Below are positions 34,958 through 42,368 of a DNA stretch of 64,000 nt, one piece after another; position 1 is the first letter of the stretch, and the number at the start of each line of letters is the position of its first letter. The translations under genes were made by a program, and so were the position numbers. Origin of the DNA: Saprospiraceae bacterium (GTDB lineage: Bacteria > Bacteroidota > Bacteroidia > Chitinophagales > Saprospiraceae); the NCBI GenBank assembly GCA_020628645.1, contig JAHDES010000015.1:1-64000 (forward strand), read 5' to 3'. Under the pieces are notes generated by a model. The model had not been told where the DNA came from and searched no databases. It was given only the letters and a program-made list of their open reading frames with translations.

Positions 34958-35815
34958 CTAGACCGTTTCATTATGGTTTACAGTAGCGAATAACTCTTGT
35001 ATTTTTGCTTTATTTGCCACTACGGCATTGAACAAGGATTCCAATTCTACCTCTGTTTCTTCTCCATTGGTATTGGGAGTGACGACTTGATAACCACCCG
35101 GAATACGTTCGTGATAAAGCGCATTAGCGGGAATCTCTGTTCCAAAATGCATGTTGAAACTCAATTTTTGGGTGATGCTTTCCAATGTTTCTTTCAATAA
35201 GATTTTGCTATCTTCCAAAATGATGATGGGATCAATCATGTTAGCAATATCACGCACTTGATGGGTAGAAATGATGAAGGTACGTTCGTCGGTGATGGCA
35301 CTCGCAATGATTTGGCGGAACAACCCTTTAGAAGGAATATCTAAGCCATTCGTCGGTTCATCCATCATGAGTAATTTACAATTGCTTGCCAAACCAAAAC
35401 TCAAGATGACCTTTTTCTTTTGTCCGTGAGAAAGCTTACTCATTACCCAGTTCTCATCAATATCAAATTGCTGGATATAGCTAGAAAATTGCTCATCACT
35501 GAAATTAGCGTAAAAAGGCGCGTATAAATCTTTGTATTGGCGAATCTTTAAAGGCGGTACGTGGAGTTCTTCGGTCACAAAGTAGAGTTCGGAGAGGAAT
35601 TGCGGGTGGCGATTCGCAGGGATATGTCCCATGACTTCGCATTCGCCAGATTTGGGGTGTAGTAAACCCGCTATAATCTTTAATAAAGTACTTTTTCCTG
35701 CACCATTTTTACCGAGCAAGCCATAAATATTGCCTTGTTCCATATTTAAATTTAAATCGGTAAACAAAGGCTTGCGCTTGCGATAGGTGAATGAAAGTTG
35801 GTTTAAGTTTATCAT
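34958..35815 (-). CDS. ABC exporter ATP-binding subunit
   Basis: The 285-residue protein is an ABC ATPase. Walker A is GLLGKNGAGKST (residues 33-43 or so), the signature is LSHGQKKKV, Walker B is KLLMMDEPTNGLD, and the switch His is in ISTHQVRD. The C-terminal 70 residues are an accessory domain. It powers the permease encoded 37 bases downstream. It is the first gene of the four-gene operon ATPase-permease-GntR-GIN, whose promoter and palindromic operator lie directly upstream. The substrate cannot be read from sequence. Confidence 0.92.
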   Translation of the reverse strand: MINLNQLSFTYRKRKPLFTDLNLNMEQGNIYGLLGKNGAGKSTLLKIIAGLLHPKSGECEVMGHIPANRHPQFLSELYFVTEELHVPPLKIRQYKDLYAPFYANFSDEQFSSYIQQFDIDENWVMSKLSHGQKKKVILSFGLASNCKLLMMDEPTNGLDIPSKGLFRQIIASAITDERTFIISTHQVRDIANMIDPIIILEDSKILLKETLESITQKLSFNMHFGTEIPANALYHERIPGGYQVVTPNTNGEETEVELESLFNAVVANKAKIQELFATVNHNETV

Positions 35816-35833
35816 AATAAGTGTTACTGATTT

Positions 35834-35857
35834 AGTGTATTACTTAACTAGTACACT
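35834..35857. promoter_or_regulatory. palindromic operator, probable GntR (YtrA-type) site
   Basis: A 24-base inverted repeat has half-site AGTGTA-n-TA-n-TT and mirror AA-n-TA-n-TACACT; 20 of 24 positions are symmetric. It begins two bases downstream of the -7 element on the minus strand, so a bound repressor would cover the transcription start. The operon encodes its own GntR protein. The match of repressor to site is inferred. Confidence 0.7.
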
Positions 35858-35858
35858 G

Positions 35859-35890
35859 CAAATGTATGACTTTTAATCTGAATAATGCAA
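35859..35890 (-). promoter_or_regulatory. promoter of the ABC-GntR-GIN operon
   Basis: On the minus strand a TTG (35890-35888) is followed after 21 bases by TACATTTG (35866-35859), an exact TAnnTTTG. The start codon of the ATPase gene is about 45 bases downstream. The spacing agrees with Bacteroidota promoters. Confidence 0.65.
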
Positions 35891-36155
35891 GTGATTAGGG
35901 AAATAAAATTAAAATAAAACAGGATTTGGAGAAAGAGAATACGTAGTTTTAAGGGTTTAAAAATCTGATTATTAGTGTTTTATGGAAATGAAGCAGATTG
36001 TGATTTTTTTTGAAAAAATTTTATTGGTTCAAGGAAAAGCCTAGCATTTTATTTGAACAGTGTATGAAAGAAGGGGAGGTGTAGTAGGGAGGTAGTACAC
36101 TTAATCCCTTTTTTAGGAGTGGATATTGTACTTATCTGTGATAGAAAAGGGATAA

Positions 36156-36204
36156 TACCGATTTCATGAAAAAGGAGTTTACGACATTTTTTATGATGTC
36201 GGTA
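36156..36204. repeat. 49-base palindrome, possibly a shortened relative of the 101-base element
   Basis: TACCGATTTCATGAAAAA pairs with TTTTTTATGATGTCGGTA, 15 of 18 positions, around a 13-base loop. It is preceded by TAA and starts TAATACCGA, exactly like the two full copies of the 101-base element, but is about half as long and has no TAA on the other side. The relationship is tentative. Confidence 0.4.
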
Positions 36205-36258
36205 GAAAGTGCAAGAGCAAGTATCAAGTGCAAGCTCAAATTTTACAGTTTTGTCCTT

Positions 36259-37379
36259 TTAACTCAACTCATATCTAAAATCAGGATGTTCGGAAACAAA
36301 ATAAGAAAGAGCAATTTCTTTTTTATCTTTTGGAATACGATTTAGATCAAATAACATTTTGGGGATTGTTAAACTACTCGTATCTACTTTGATCCATTCG
36401 TTTTCATAGACTTGAATTGATGTAAGTAGTACGAGTTTGTCATAATCTTCGTCTGGTGCAGGACGAAAAGGAAGTTGCTGACACAACTCAAAGCTTTGAT
36501 GTGTTTTCCAATTGGGAGTTTTATGGATATAGGAACAGATGAATGTTTTATCAAAATCTAAAATGGTTTTTAATTTTTTATAGCGAAATTCAGTTTTTCG
36601 TTCTAAACTTAATTGAGTACTTGTATTCATTAAGGCTAGTTCTAATCGAATAGTACTCGGTATCACTAAAACATCTTCTTTTAGTTGTTTTACCAAATTC
36701 ATCATAATGGGGACTTGTTGTTCTTTAACCAAAGCATTTTGCATCGTTTCACTTAGGAGTATGTCAATCTCTGAGGGATTTTGGAGTTTAAATTTTGTAG
36801 CATCCTCGCAATGGATGGCTTTGATATAAGCTTGTATTTTCAAATTTTTTATTACCTCTTTTAAATATGAAATGGTTTTCTCATTGACTTCTAATACCGA
36901 ATTAAAAAAATCCTTTCGTATATAATTTATGATTTTTTCAAATCGGCATTATACGTTGAAGGTGTGATTTACGAAATCACTTATTCAATTGCGTATAATA
37001 AGATAAGTTGTAGCTCTTGAGGACTAAACTTGGTCAAAATCGGAAGACTAAGAGTGGCAAAAGGACCTGTTCCTGCATAGAAAAGCGTAATAGGTTTTGA
37101 TTTTTTCAACTGAAGATCTTCGATTGCTTGATAAATGCCTCGAATAAATTGTCGTGTTCTAATAATATCATCAATACAACGGGCAGCAAAAGTGGTACTT
37201 AGCGCCATCCCATTTTCATGATGAATATCTTTTTTATTTTGTTCATTTTCTAAAACAAGTCCAGATAACTGGATTAACTCTTTACTATATTCGTTTAATT
37301 TGTCCTTTAAATCAAGAAAATGGATTTCTTCTTTTAGGATTTCATCCATGACTCCTTCTATAGTGATTATTTTTTTCAT
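36259..37379 (-). pseudogene. SAM-dependent methyltransferase-like gene split by a 101-base element
   Basis: The 5' part starts at the ATG at 37379 and reads 128 codons to the class I motif I strand (ITLFYAGTGPFATLSLPILT, then ELQLILL). It then runs into the inserted element and stops at 36981. The 3' part resumes at 36891 with EVNEKTISYLKEV and continues to 36259, ending in a normal C-terminus (DILLSETMQNALVKEQQVP is its best conserved stretch). Joining Leu (36996-36998) to Glu (36889-36891) removes 104 bases and gives a 338-residue protein. The junction falls exactly where motif II should be, with the ribose-binding Glu. The 3' part could be translated from a TTG at 36843 as a 194-residue fragment lacking the SAM site. 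The substrate of the intact protein is unknown. Confidence 0.85.
36892..36998. mobile_element. 101-base miniature inverted-repeat element, copy 1, with TAA duplication
   Basis: The core is 36895-36995 (101 bases), flanked by TAA on both sides (107 bases in all). The plus-strand left end is TACCGAATT...TTTCGTATAT. The right end read inverted is TACGCAATTG...TTTCGTAAAT, so the terminal inverted repeats are about 28 bases long and roughly three quarters identical. Copy 2 at 47025-47131 has the same length, starts TAATACCGA, and shares 26 of the last 29 bases. It interrupts a methyltransferase gene. It encodes nothing. Confidence 0.85.
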
Positions 37380-37400
37380 TTGGAGATTTTGAAAATTCAC

Positions 37401-37408
37401 CAAACATA
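37401..37408 (-). promoter_or_regulatory. putative -7 element of the split methyltransferase gene
   Basis: On the minus strand the sequence is TATGTTTG, an exact TAnnTTTG, 22 bases before the ATG at 37379. No well-spaced -33 was found. Confidence 0.35.
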
Positions 37409-37500
37409 CACATTACAAAAGAATTTTCTTCATTTCCAAAACAAAAAACCTCCCTCAAAACTTTTATATTCGTACCCAAACTAAAATTTAATAATCTAGT

Positions 37501-38604
37501 ATGTATACAAGACGCGTTTTCCCCGTGCGAGGGATGTTAACTTGGACGAAGCGATACATTATTTTCTTCTTATTAATTTCGTTTATTCCAGTTTTTTTAT
37601 TTGATATTTTAGAGTGGAAATGGTTGCACTTACCTTGGCTGCCTATTGGTTTATTGGGTACAGCGGTTGCCTTCATTGCAGGTTTTAAAAATAATGCTTC
37701 TTATGATCGAGTCTGGGAGGCACGAAAGATATGGGGAGGCATTGTCAATAGTTCGCGTTCATGGACAATTATGGTAAAAGATTTTATCACCAATATTCAT
37801 ACAGATTCACCTGTTTCAGATGATGAATTGAAAAGTATTCATCGAGAATTAGTGCATCGTCATGTAGCTTGGTTGACCGCTTTGCGTTATCAATTACGTC
37901 AGGTCAAGCCTTGGGAAGCTCATTTACGAGAACGTTCTGAAAATAAAAAATTTCGTGCTAGTCAATATGAAGTTTTAGAAGAAAAAATTCCATTGGAGGA
38001 AGCGATTGATCCTTATATTTCCGCAGCAGAAAAAGCAGAAATTTTTGCAAAAGGTAATCGAGCTTCTCAATTGTTGGGAATTCAATCTCGTCGTTTACGA
38101 GAACTTTTTCAACAAGGACTAATTGATAATTTCCGACATGTAGAAATGAAAAACATGTTGGTTGAATTTTATACCCTTGAAGGAAAAGCAGAGCGGATTA
38201 AAAACTTCCCTTATCCACGACAATTTGCATCGCTTAACTTTTATTTTGTCTGGATTTTTATTTTCCTCCTTCCTTTTGGTGTAATGGATGCCTTTGAAGT
38301 TATTGGACAATCTTTTATCCAAGATATGAAAGATCATGTACATGAAGCGGACTTTTTTCACATGATGGCAGATTTAATTGGGGCACATTTTGTATGGCTC
38401 TCTATTCCCTTCAGTGCGTTGATTTCATGGGTATTTTATGCCTTGGAACTGATCGGCGAAAGTACCGAGAATCCGTTCGAAGGAGGTGCTAACGATGTAC
38501 CAATCACCAATATGAGTCGAGGCATAGAAATTGACATTCGCCAATTAATTGATGATACCGATATTCCTGCACCGTATCAATGGAAGAATGATATTGTGAT
38601 GTAA
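37501..38604 (+). CDS. bestrophin-family ion channel
   Basis: The 367-residue protein has the bestrophin/UPF0187 layout. The N-terminal helices (IIFFLLISFIPVFLF, LPIGLLGTAVAFIAGFK) are followed by the family motif NNASYDRVWEARKIWGGIVN. A long cytosolic helical part comes next, then a second pair of helices (FYFVWIFIFLLPFGVMDAF and HFVWLSIPFSALISWVFYAL). The end is GESTENPFEGGANDVPITNM, matching the conserved NPF region. Bacterial bestrophins form pentameric channels in the inner membrane; the one studied in Klebsiella is a cation channel. The gene is monocistronic and divergent from the split methyltransferase. Confidence 0.9.
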   Translation: MYTRRVFPVRGMLTWTKRYIIFFLLISFIPVFLFDILEWKWLHLPWLPIGLLGTAVAFIAGFKNNASYDRVWEARKIWGGIVNSSRSWTIMVKDFITNIHTDSPVSDDELKSIHRELVHRHVAWLTALRYQLRQVKPWEAHLRERSENKKFRASQYEVLEEKIPLEEAIDPYISAAEKAEIFAKGNRASQLLGIQSRRLRELFQQGLIDNFRHVEMKNMLVEFYTLEGKAERIKNFPYPRQFASLNFYFVWIFIFLLPFGVMDAFEVIGQSFIQDMKDHVHEADFFHMMADLIGAHFVWLSIPFSALISWVFYALELIGESTENPFEGGANDVPITNMSRGIEIDIRQLIDDTDIPAPYQWKNDIVM

Positions 38605-38765
38605 CTAATTCATCTTTCGACGAATACACTTTCTTCTTCGAGCAATGCCGCAACTAAAGAAGGTCAAAAAAAGTTATTAAGTTACAATTAGTTAATTGTT
38701 CTAATATTTCAAGAAAAGAAGTCCTACGTCCGCAAGTCCTAGGGCTTCTATCAAAAAAAACAACC

Positions 38766-39425
38766 ATGCTCGACGTTCAGCAACTTACAAAGACTTACAA
38801 TAGTGGTAGTAAAGCCTTAACCGTTTTAGACCAAGTCTCTTTTACCATCAATCCAGGTGAAACCTTCTCTATTGTGGGCCCATCAGGGAGTGGAAAAACA
38901 ACTTTATTAGGTTTATGTGCAGGCTTGGATCGAGCGACAAGCGGTTCTGTAGTCTTAAATGGGGTACAACTCGATCATTTAAATGAAGATGAACGCGCGC
39001 AGGTTCGCAATGAACATGTAGGCTTTATTTTCCAAAATTTCCAATTGATTCCTACACTTACTGCACTAGAAAATGTAATGGTACCATTAGAATTACGAGG
39101 AGAACGTAATATCAAAAAAGCTTCGATGGAATTATTGGAGCGAGTGGGTTTGGCAGATCGACACGATCATTATCCTTCTCAATTGTCAGGTGGCGAACAA
39201 CAGCGAATCTCTTTAGCGCGAGCCTTTTCCAATCGACCTAAAATTTTATTTGCTGATGAACCTACAGGGAATTTAGATGAAGAAACGGGTCAAAAAGTAG
39301 AAAAACTCATCTTTGATCTCAATAAAGAAGCAGGGACTACGCTTGTTTTAGTGACGCATGATATGGAATTGGCACATAAAACGCAACATATTATCCGACT
39401 AAAAGGTGGAAAATTGGTGAACTAG
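38766..39425 (+). CDS. LolD/YbbA-like ABC transporter ATPase
   Basis: The 219-residue protein has Walker [13 protein letters not shown], the signature [13 protein letters not shown], Walker [16 protein letters not shown] and the switch His in VTHD. The EPTGNLD and Q-loop [18 protein letters not shown] features place it in the MacB/LolD/YbbA group, which works with permeases that carry large periplasmic domains. No such permease follows; the next gene codes for a small membrane protein of unknown type and then tspO. Its permease must be encoded elsewhere or upstream rearrangement has separated them. Confidence 0.9.
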   Translation: MLDVQQLTKTYNSGSKALTVLDQVSFTINPGETFSIVGPSGSGKTTLLGLCAGLDRATSGSVVLNGVQLDHLNEDERAQVRNEHVGFIFQNFQLIPTLTALENVMVPLELRGERNIKKASMELLERVGLADRHDHYPSQLSGGEQQRISLARAFSNRPKILFADEPTGNLDEETGQKVEKLIFDLNKEAGTTLVLVTHDMELAHKTQHIIRLKGGKLVN

Positions 39426-39445
39426 TTCATCTCTTAAATAAATAT

Positions 39446-39880
39446 ATGGCTAAAGAATTTGATACATCTTGTGAAGATAATTATGGCTTTTATGATTTGT
39501 TTTTTAAAGTGATGCCTTATTGGGGAGGACTACTTCTTTTGGTAACACTCTTCAACTTAAATTCATATAGCATAAAATTTAAACAAACGTATCTAAATTT
39601 ACTGCTGGGAATTTTAGCTTTAGTATCTCCTTACATTAGGGGGAAAAAGATAAATCGAGTTTTAATTGAAGAAGACCTATTAAAAATAGATATTAGAAAC
39701 CGAAGAAAGTATACGATCCCTCTAAATCAAATCACACAATTTTCATCCTCTTCAAAACTTCATCTGCATACCAAAAAGTACGGAACAGTAGAAATAGATA
39801 ATACTCGGCATAAATTATCTACCCAAGATGTTAAAGTACTGAAATCCATCTTTCAAAAACATGGCGTCAAAGAAATTTAA
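39446..39880 (+). CDS. small membrane protein of unknown function
   Basis: I do not recognise this 144-residue protein. It has two hydrophobic segments (about residues 22-40 and 50-66) and a C-terminal cytosolic domain. That domain has alternating strands (LLKIDIRNRRKYTIPLNQI, LHTKKYGTVEID), reminiscent of small PH-like or bPH2 domains but without a decisive motif. It starts 20 bases after the ABC ATPase gene, so the two are probably co-transcribed, and precedes tspO by 92 bases. Whether it is a partner of the ATPase is unknown. Confidence 0.6.
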   Translation: MAKEFDTSCEDNYGFYDLFFKVMPYWGGLLLLVTLFNLNSYSIKFKQTYLNLLLGILALVSPYIRGKKINRVLIEEDLLKIDIRNRRKYTIPLNQITQFSSSSKLHLHTKKYGTVEIDNTRHKLSTQDVKVLKSIFQKHGVKEI

Positions 39881-39972
39881 TGGCAAGAACTATATTTTTC
39901 TCTGTGTAAATCCAACAAATCTGCTCAATCCGTGTTCCAATTATCATCAACCAACTTTTCAAAACAAACAAA

Positions 39973-40437
39973 ATGAAAAACTTTTACGTCCGCCTCGTTC
40001 TTTTCTTGATTTTAAATTTTGGAGCTTTAGCAATAGGAAGTGCCTTGATGGCAGAAGGCCCAATGGGGGAGTGGTACACGAATCTAAATAAAGCCCCTTG
40101 GACACCACCGGGCTGGGTATTTGGAGCAGCATGGACGACCATTATGATTTGCTTTTCCTTTTATATGGCCTACTGGACGGCACTAAAAAATGATACGACT
40201 ACTTATATCTTATATGGCCTACAATTGATCCTAAATATTGGTTGGAATCCAGCCTTTTTTATGTTTCATCAAATGGGATTTGCACTTGTTGTTATTATTA
40301 GTCTCACCTTATTAATTGCTTATTTTCTTTTTTCCAATAATCGTTTACTAAAAACAAAATCGCTCTTGATTGTTCCTTATCTTTTATGGCTCGTCATTGC
40401 AACTACATTAAATGCTTATGCTTTGATGAATAATTAG
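39973..40437 (+). CDS. tspO: TspO/MBR family protein
   Basis: The 154-residue, five-helix membrane protein has the TspO signatures WYTNLNKAPWTPPGWVFGAAWT near the N-terminus and LNIGWNPAFF, with ATTLNAYALM at the end. TspO proteins bind porphyrins and other tetrapyrroles or sterols and are linked with stress and photo-oxidative responses. The family Trp and Pro residues of the WTPP loop are all present. The ATG at 39973 is preferred; a longer overlapping frame upstream is out of phase and not coding. It lies in the same direction as the two preceding genes. Confidence 0.93.
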   Translation: MKNFYVRLVLFLILNFGALAIGSALMAEGPMGEWYTNLNKAPWTPPGWVFGAAWTTIMICFSFYMAYWTALKNDTTTYILYGLQLILNIGWNPAFFMFHQMGFALVVIISLTLLIAYFLFSNNRLLKTKSLLIVPYLLWLVIATTLNAYALMNN

Positions 40438-40524
40438 AGAATTAAGTACTCCTTTATTATAATGAATAAAGAGTTATCCCTATGAAGAATGGCGGAGAAG
40501 TAGAAATGTATTTTGTGCAATCAT

Positions 40525-40560
40525 AAAAAACCATTGGCTACATTACTGCTGCCAATGGTT
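40525..40560 (-). terminator. intrinsic terminator of the S74 surface-protein gene
   Basis: On the minus strand AACCATTGGC pairs with GCCAATGGTT (perfect 10 bp, 12-base loop) and is followed by TTTTTTATG. It lies about 90 bases after the stop codon at 40648. Confidence 0.8.
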
Positions 40561-40647
40561 ATAACCATACTGTAATTCTATTCTTACTTGGGGTTTATTA
40601 TGGGATTATAATTTGATCGTGAATTGGACAGAGGGTTTAATTAAAAC

Positions 40648-42258
40648 TTATTTTTTTATCAATTTTGCTTCTAATTGTTGTAAGCGCTGCTCAAAAGAAT
40701 TGGACTGCTCATCAAGTTCAGCTTGTAAGGTTTGGTTTTGTGATTGTAACTTCTCAATTTCCGCCTGTTGTGCTTTGATGCCTTCGACTAAGAGCGGTGT
40801 TAGTTTAGAATAGTCAACAGATTTATAGCCCTCTTTATTGGTAGAAACAATTTCAGGTAAGACGGCCTCAATTTCTTGAGCCATCACACCAAATTGAGTC
40901 GTTTGATCTTTTCCTTCTTTCCATTTGTAATAGTAGCCATTGATAGCGGCTATTTTATCCATCGGTTTTTCGACTTTTTGAATGTTAGTTTTCCAACGTG
41001 CATCTGAAAAGGTATCCCAAGCATTGGCAACTGCTTTTGTACCATCGCCACTTTCGCCTAATTGCAGAGCTTCATTTGGACCAAAAGTAGTAGCAATACT
41101 TAGCGTTCCATTGATTTGTACAATATTATTATCAAATTCTCCATAAATGAGCGGAGAGGGATCACTTGAATTTTCAATATATAATTTATTACTTCCTAAT
41201 TCGGAATAACCTGCATAATAACCTAAAAAGACATTGCCAGACCCTACACTTATTCCGCCTGCATAAGTTCCAATCATTGTATTGCCCACACCATTAGCAT
41301 TATCAAATGCAGAACTTCTTCCTACAAAAACATTTTCGTTTCCTGTATTATCATTACCACTTGCTCGACCAATAAAGACATTAGAATTACCTGAAGTGGA
41401 ATTATAACCTGCTATATAGCCCAGCACAACATTAGAATTACCTCCAGCATTAAAGAAGTTGGCTCCAGTACCCAATCCTACATTAGAGTTGCCAGTATCA
41501 TTGTAAAAGCCTGCATCATTTCCAAGAAATACATTATGCGTTCCAGAAGTATTTCGATTACCAGCCGTATTTCCAAAAAACACATTATTACCATTATTTT
41601 TGACATTGAACATCAAACGGCCATTATTCGATTTATATAAAGTGAGAAATTCGGTGCCTTCCACATCAAAACGGATGATATCATCATCAGATCCTTTTTC
41701 TACTTGGATTTGCGTATCGCTATCTCCATCATTTAGTGAACTTGGTGCTGCTGTCGTCGGTGTTGCCCAAGAAACAGTACCAGCGCCATTAGTTTGTAAG
41801 AATTGACCAGAAGTTCCATCTACAGTGGGTAGTTCCAGTTCATTAGTAGCATCTAGATCGCCATCTGCTGTTACATGTGCGTCGATATCATCTTCGGCTG
41901 CTTCGGCTATAATTAAGGCTACATCGGCAGTGACCTGAGCAACTTCTGAATTGAATTGCGCTTTATCATCAATCGTTTTCCAATTTGTGCCATTATAATA
42001 ATAGAAACCAGCATCATTATCCGTTTGGAAAATCAAAAGTCCCGTAGCAGGATTACTGATAAGGTCGCGTGTAGCTTTATCCATTCTAGGGATAAGTACT
42101 CCTTTATCACTTGCTTGTACATCTAGAATTGCACTTGCATCTGGTGCTGCACCATCTTGGTTGATACTAGTAGGAAGTTCTGAATTATTATGTTGAGCGA
42201 TTAGTTGTATGCTTGTCAACAAGGTAATTAAGCCAATTATAAGGTGTGTTTTTTTCAT
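40648..42258 (-). CDS. surface protein with S74 intramolecular chaperone domain
   Basis: The 536-residue protein has a signal peptide (MKKTHLIIGLITLLTSIQLI, then AQ) and an N-terminal segment ASAILDVQASDKGVLIPRMD that is standard for Bacteroidota tail-fibre-like proteins. A middle region has about nine imperfect 20-22-residue repeats of the type GNSNVFLGxxAGxxNxxG. The C-terminus is a Peptidase_S74 chaperone (FSDARWKTNIQKVEKPMDKI, then FGVMAQEIEAVLPEIV) followed by a coiled coil. S74 domains drive trimerisation and cut themselves off at the Ser-Asp bond; here that would be within SDAR. The product is probably a trimeric surface fibre. It heads a same-strand stretch with the LRR genes. Confidence 0.88.
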   Translation of the reverse strand: MKKTHLIIGLITLLTSIQLIAQHNNSELPTSINQDGAAPDASAILDVQASDKGVLIPRMDKATRDLISNPATGLLIFQTDNDAGFYYYNGTNWKTIDDKAQFNSEVAQVTADVALIIAEAAEDDIDAHVTADGDLDATNELELPTVDGTSGQFLQTNGAGTVSWATPTTAAPSSLNDGDSDTQIQVEKGSDDDIIRFDVEGTEFLTLYKSNNGRLMFNVKNNGNNVFFGNTAGNRNTSGTHNVFLGNDAGFYNDTGNSNVGLGTGANFFNAGGNSNVVLGYIAGYNSTSGNSNVFIGRASGNDNTGNENVFVGRSSAFDNANGVGNTMIGTYAGGISVGSGNVFLGYYAGYSELGSNKLYIENSSDPSPLIYGEFDNNIVQINGTLSIATTFGPNEALQLGESGDGTKAVANAWDTFSDARWKTNIQKVEKPMDKIAAINGYYYKWKEGKDQTTQFGVMAQEIEAVLPEIVSTNKEGYKSVDYSKLTPLLVEGIKAQQAEIEKLQSQNQTLQAELDEQSNSFEQRLQQLEAKLIKK

Positions 42259-42368
42259 TTTGATCTAGTGTGTTTTGGTTATGGTTTAAATAATCCTCCA
42301 GCGACAGATTTTTGCCGCTAGAAGACTGATCAGGAATATTCCAATTCTAAATTATTCTTTAATAGGTT

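Larger units (their letters stand above)
35816..36258. other. 443-base intergenic region
   Basis: It holds the operator and promoter of the ABC-GntR-GIN operon near its left end and an isolated 49-base palindrome (36156-36204). Just after the palindrome is a short direct repeat of AGTGCAAG (near 36208 and 36225). No gene was recognised in the remainder. Confidence 0.6.

Noticed and set aside
38718-38748. Hairpin GAAGTCCTA / TAGGGCTTC between bestrophin and the ABC ATPase gene
   Set aside because: The stem is 9 bp with a wobble, the loop is 13 bases and no T-run follows on either strand, so it does not qualify as a terminator.
39861-40091. Alternative frame overlapping the tspO start
   Set aside because: It is out of phase with tspO, overlaps both neighbours and shows no protein features.
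41160-41580. Regular repeats that could suggest a CRISPR-like or satellite array
   Set aside because: They are the 20-22-codon protein repeats of the S74 surface protein; DNA units vary and there are no unique spacers.
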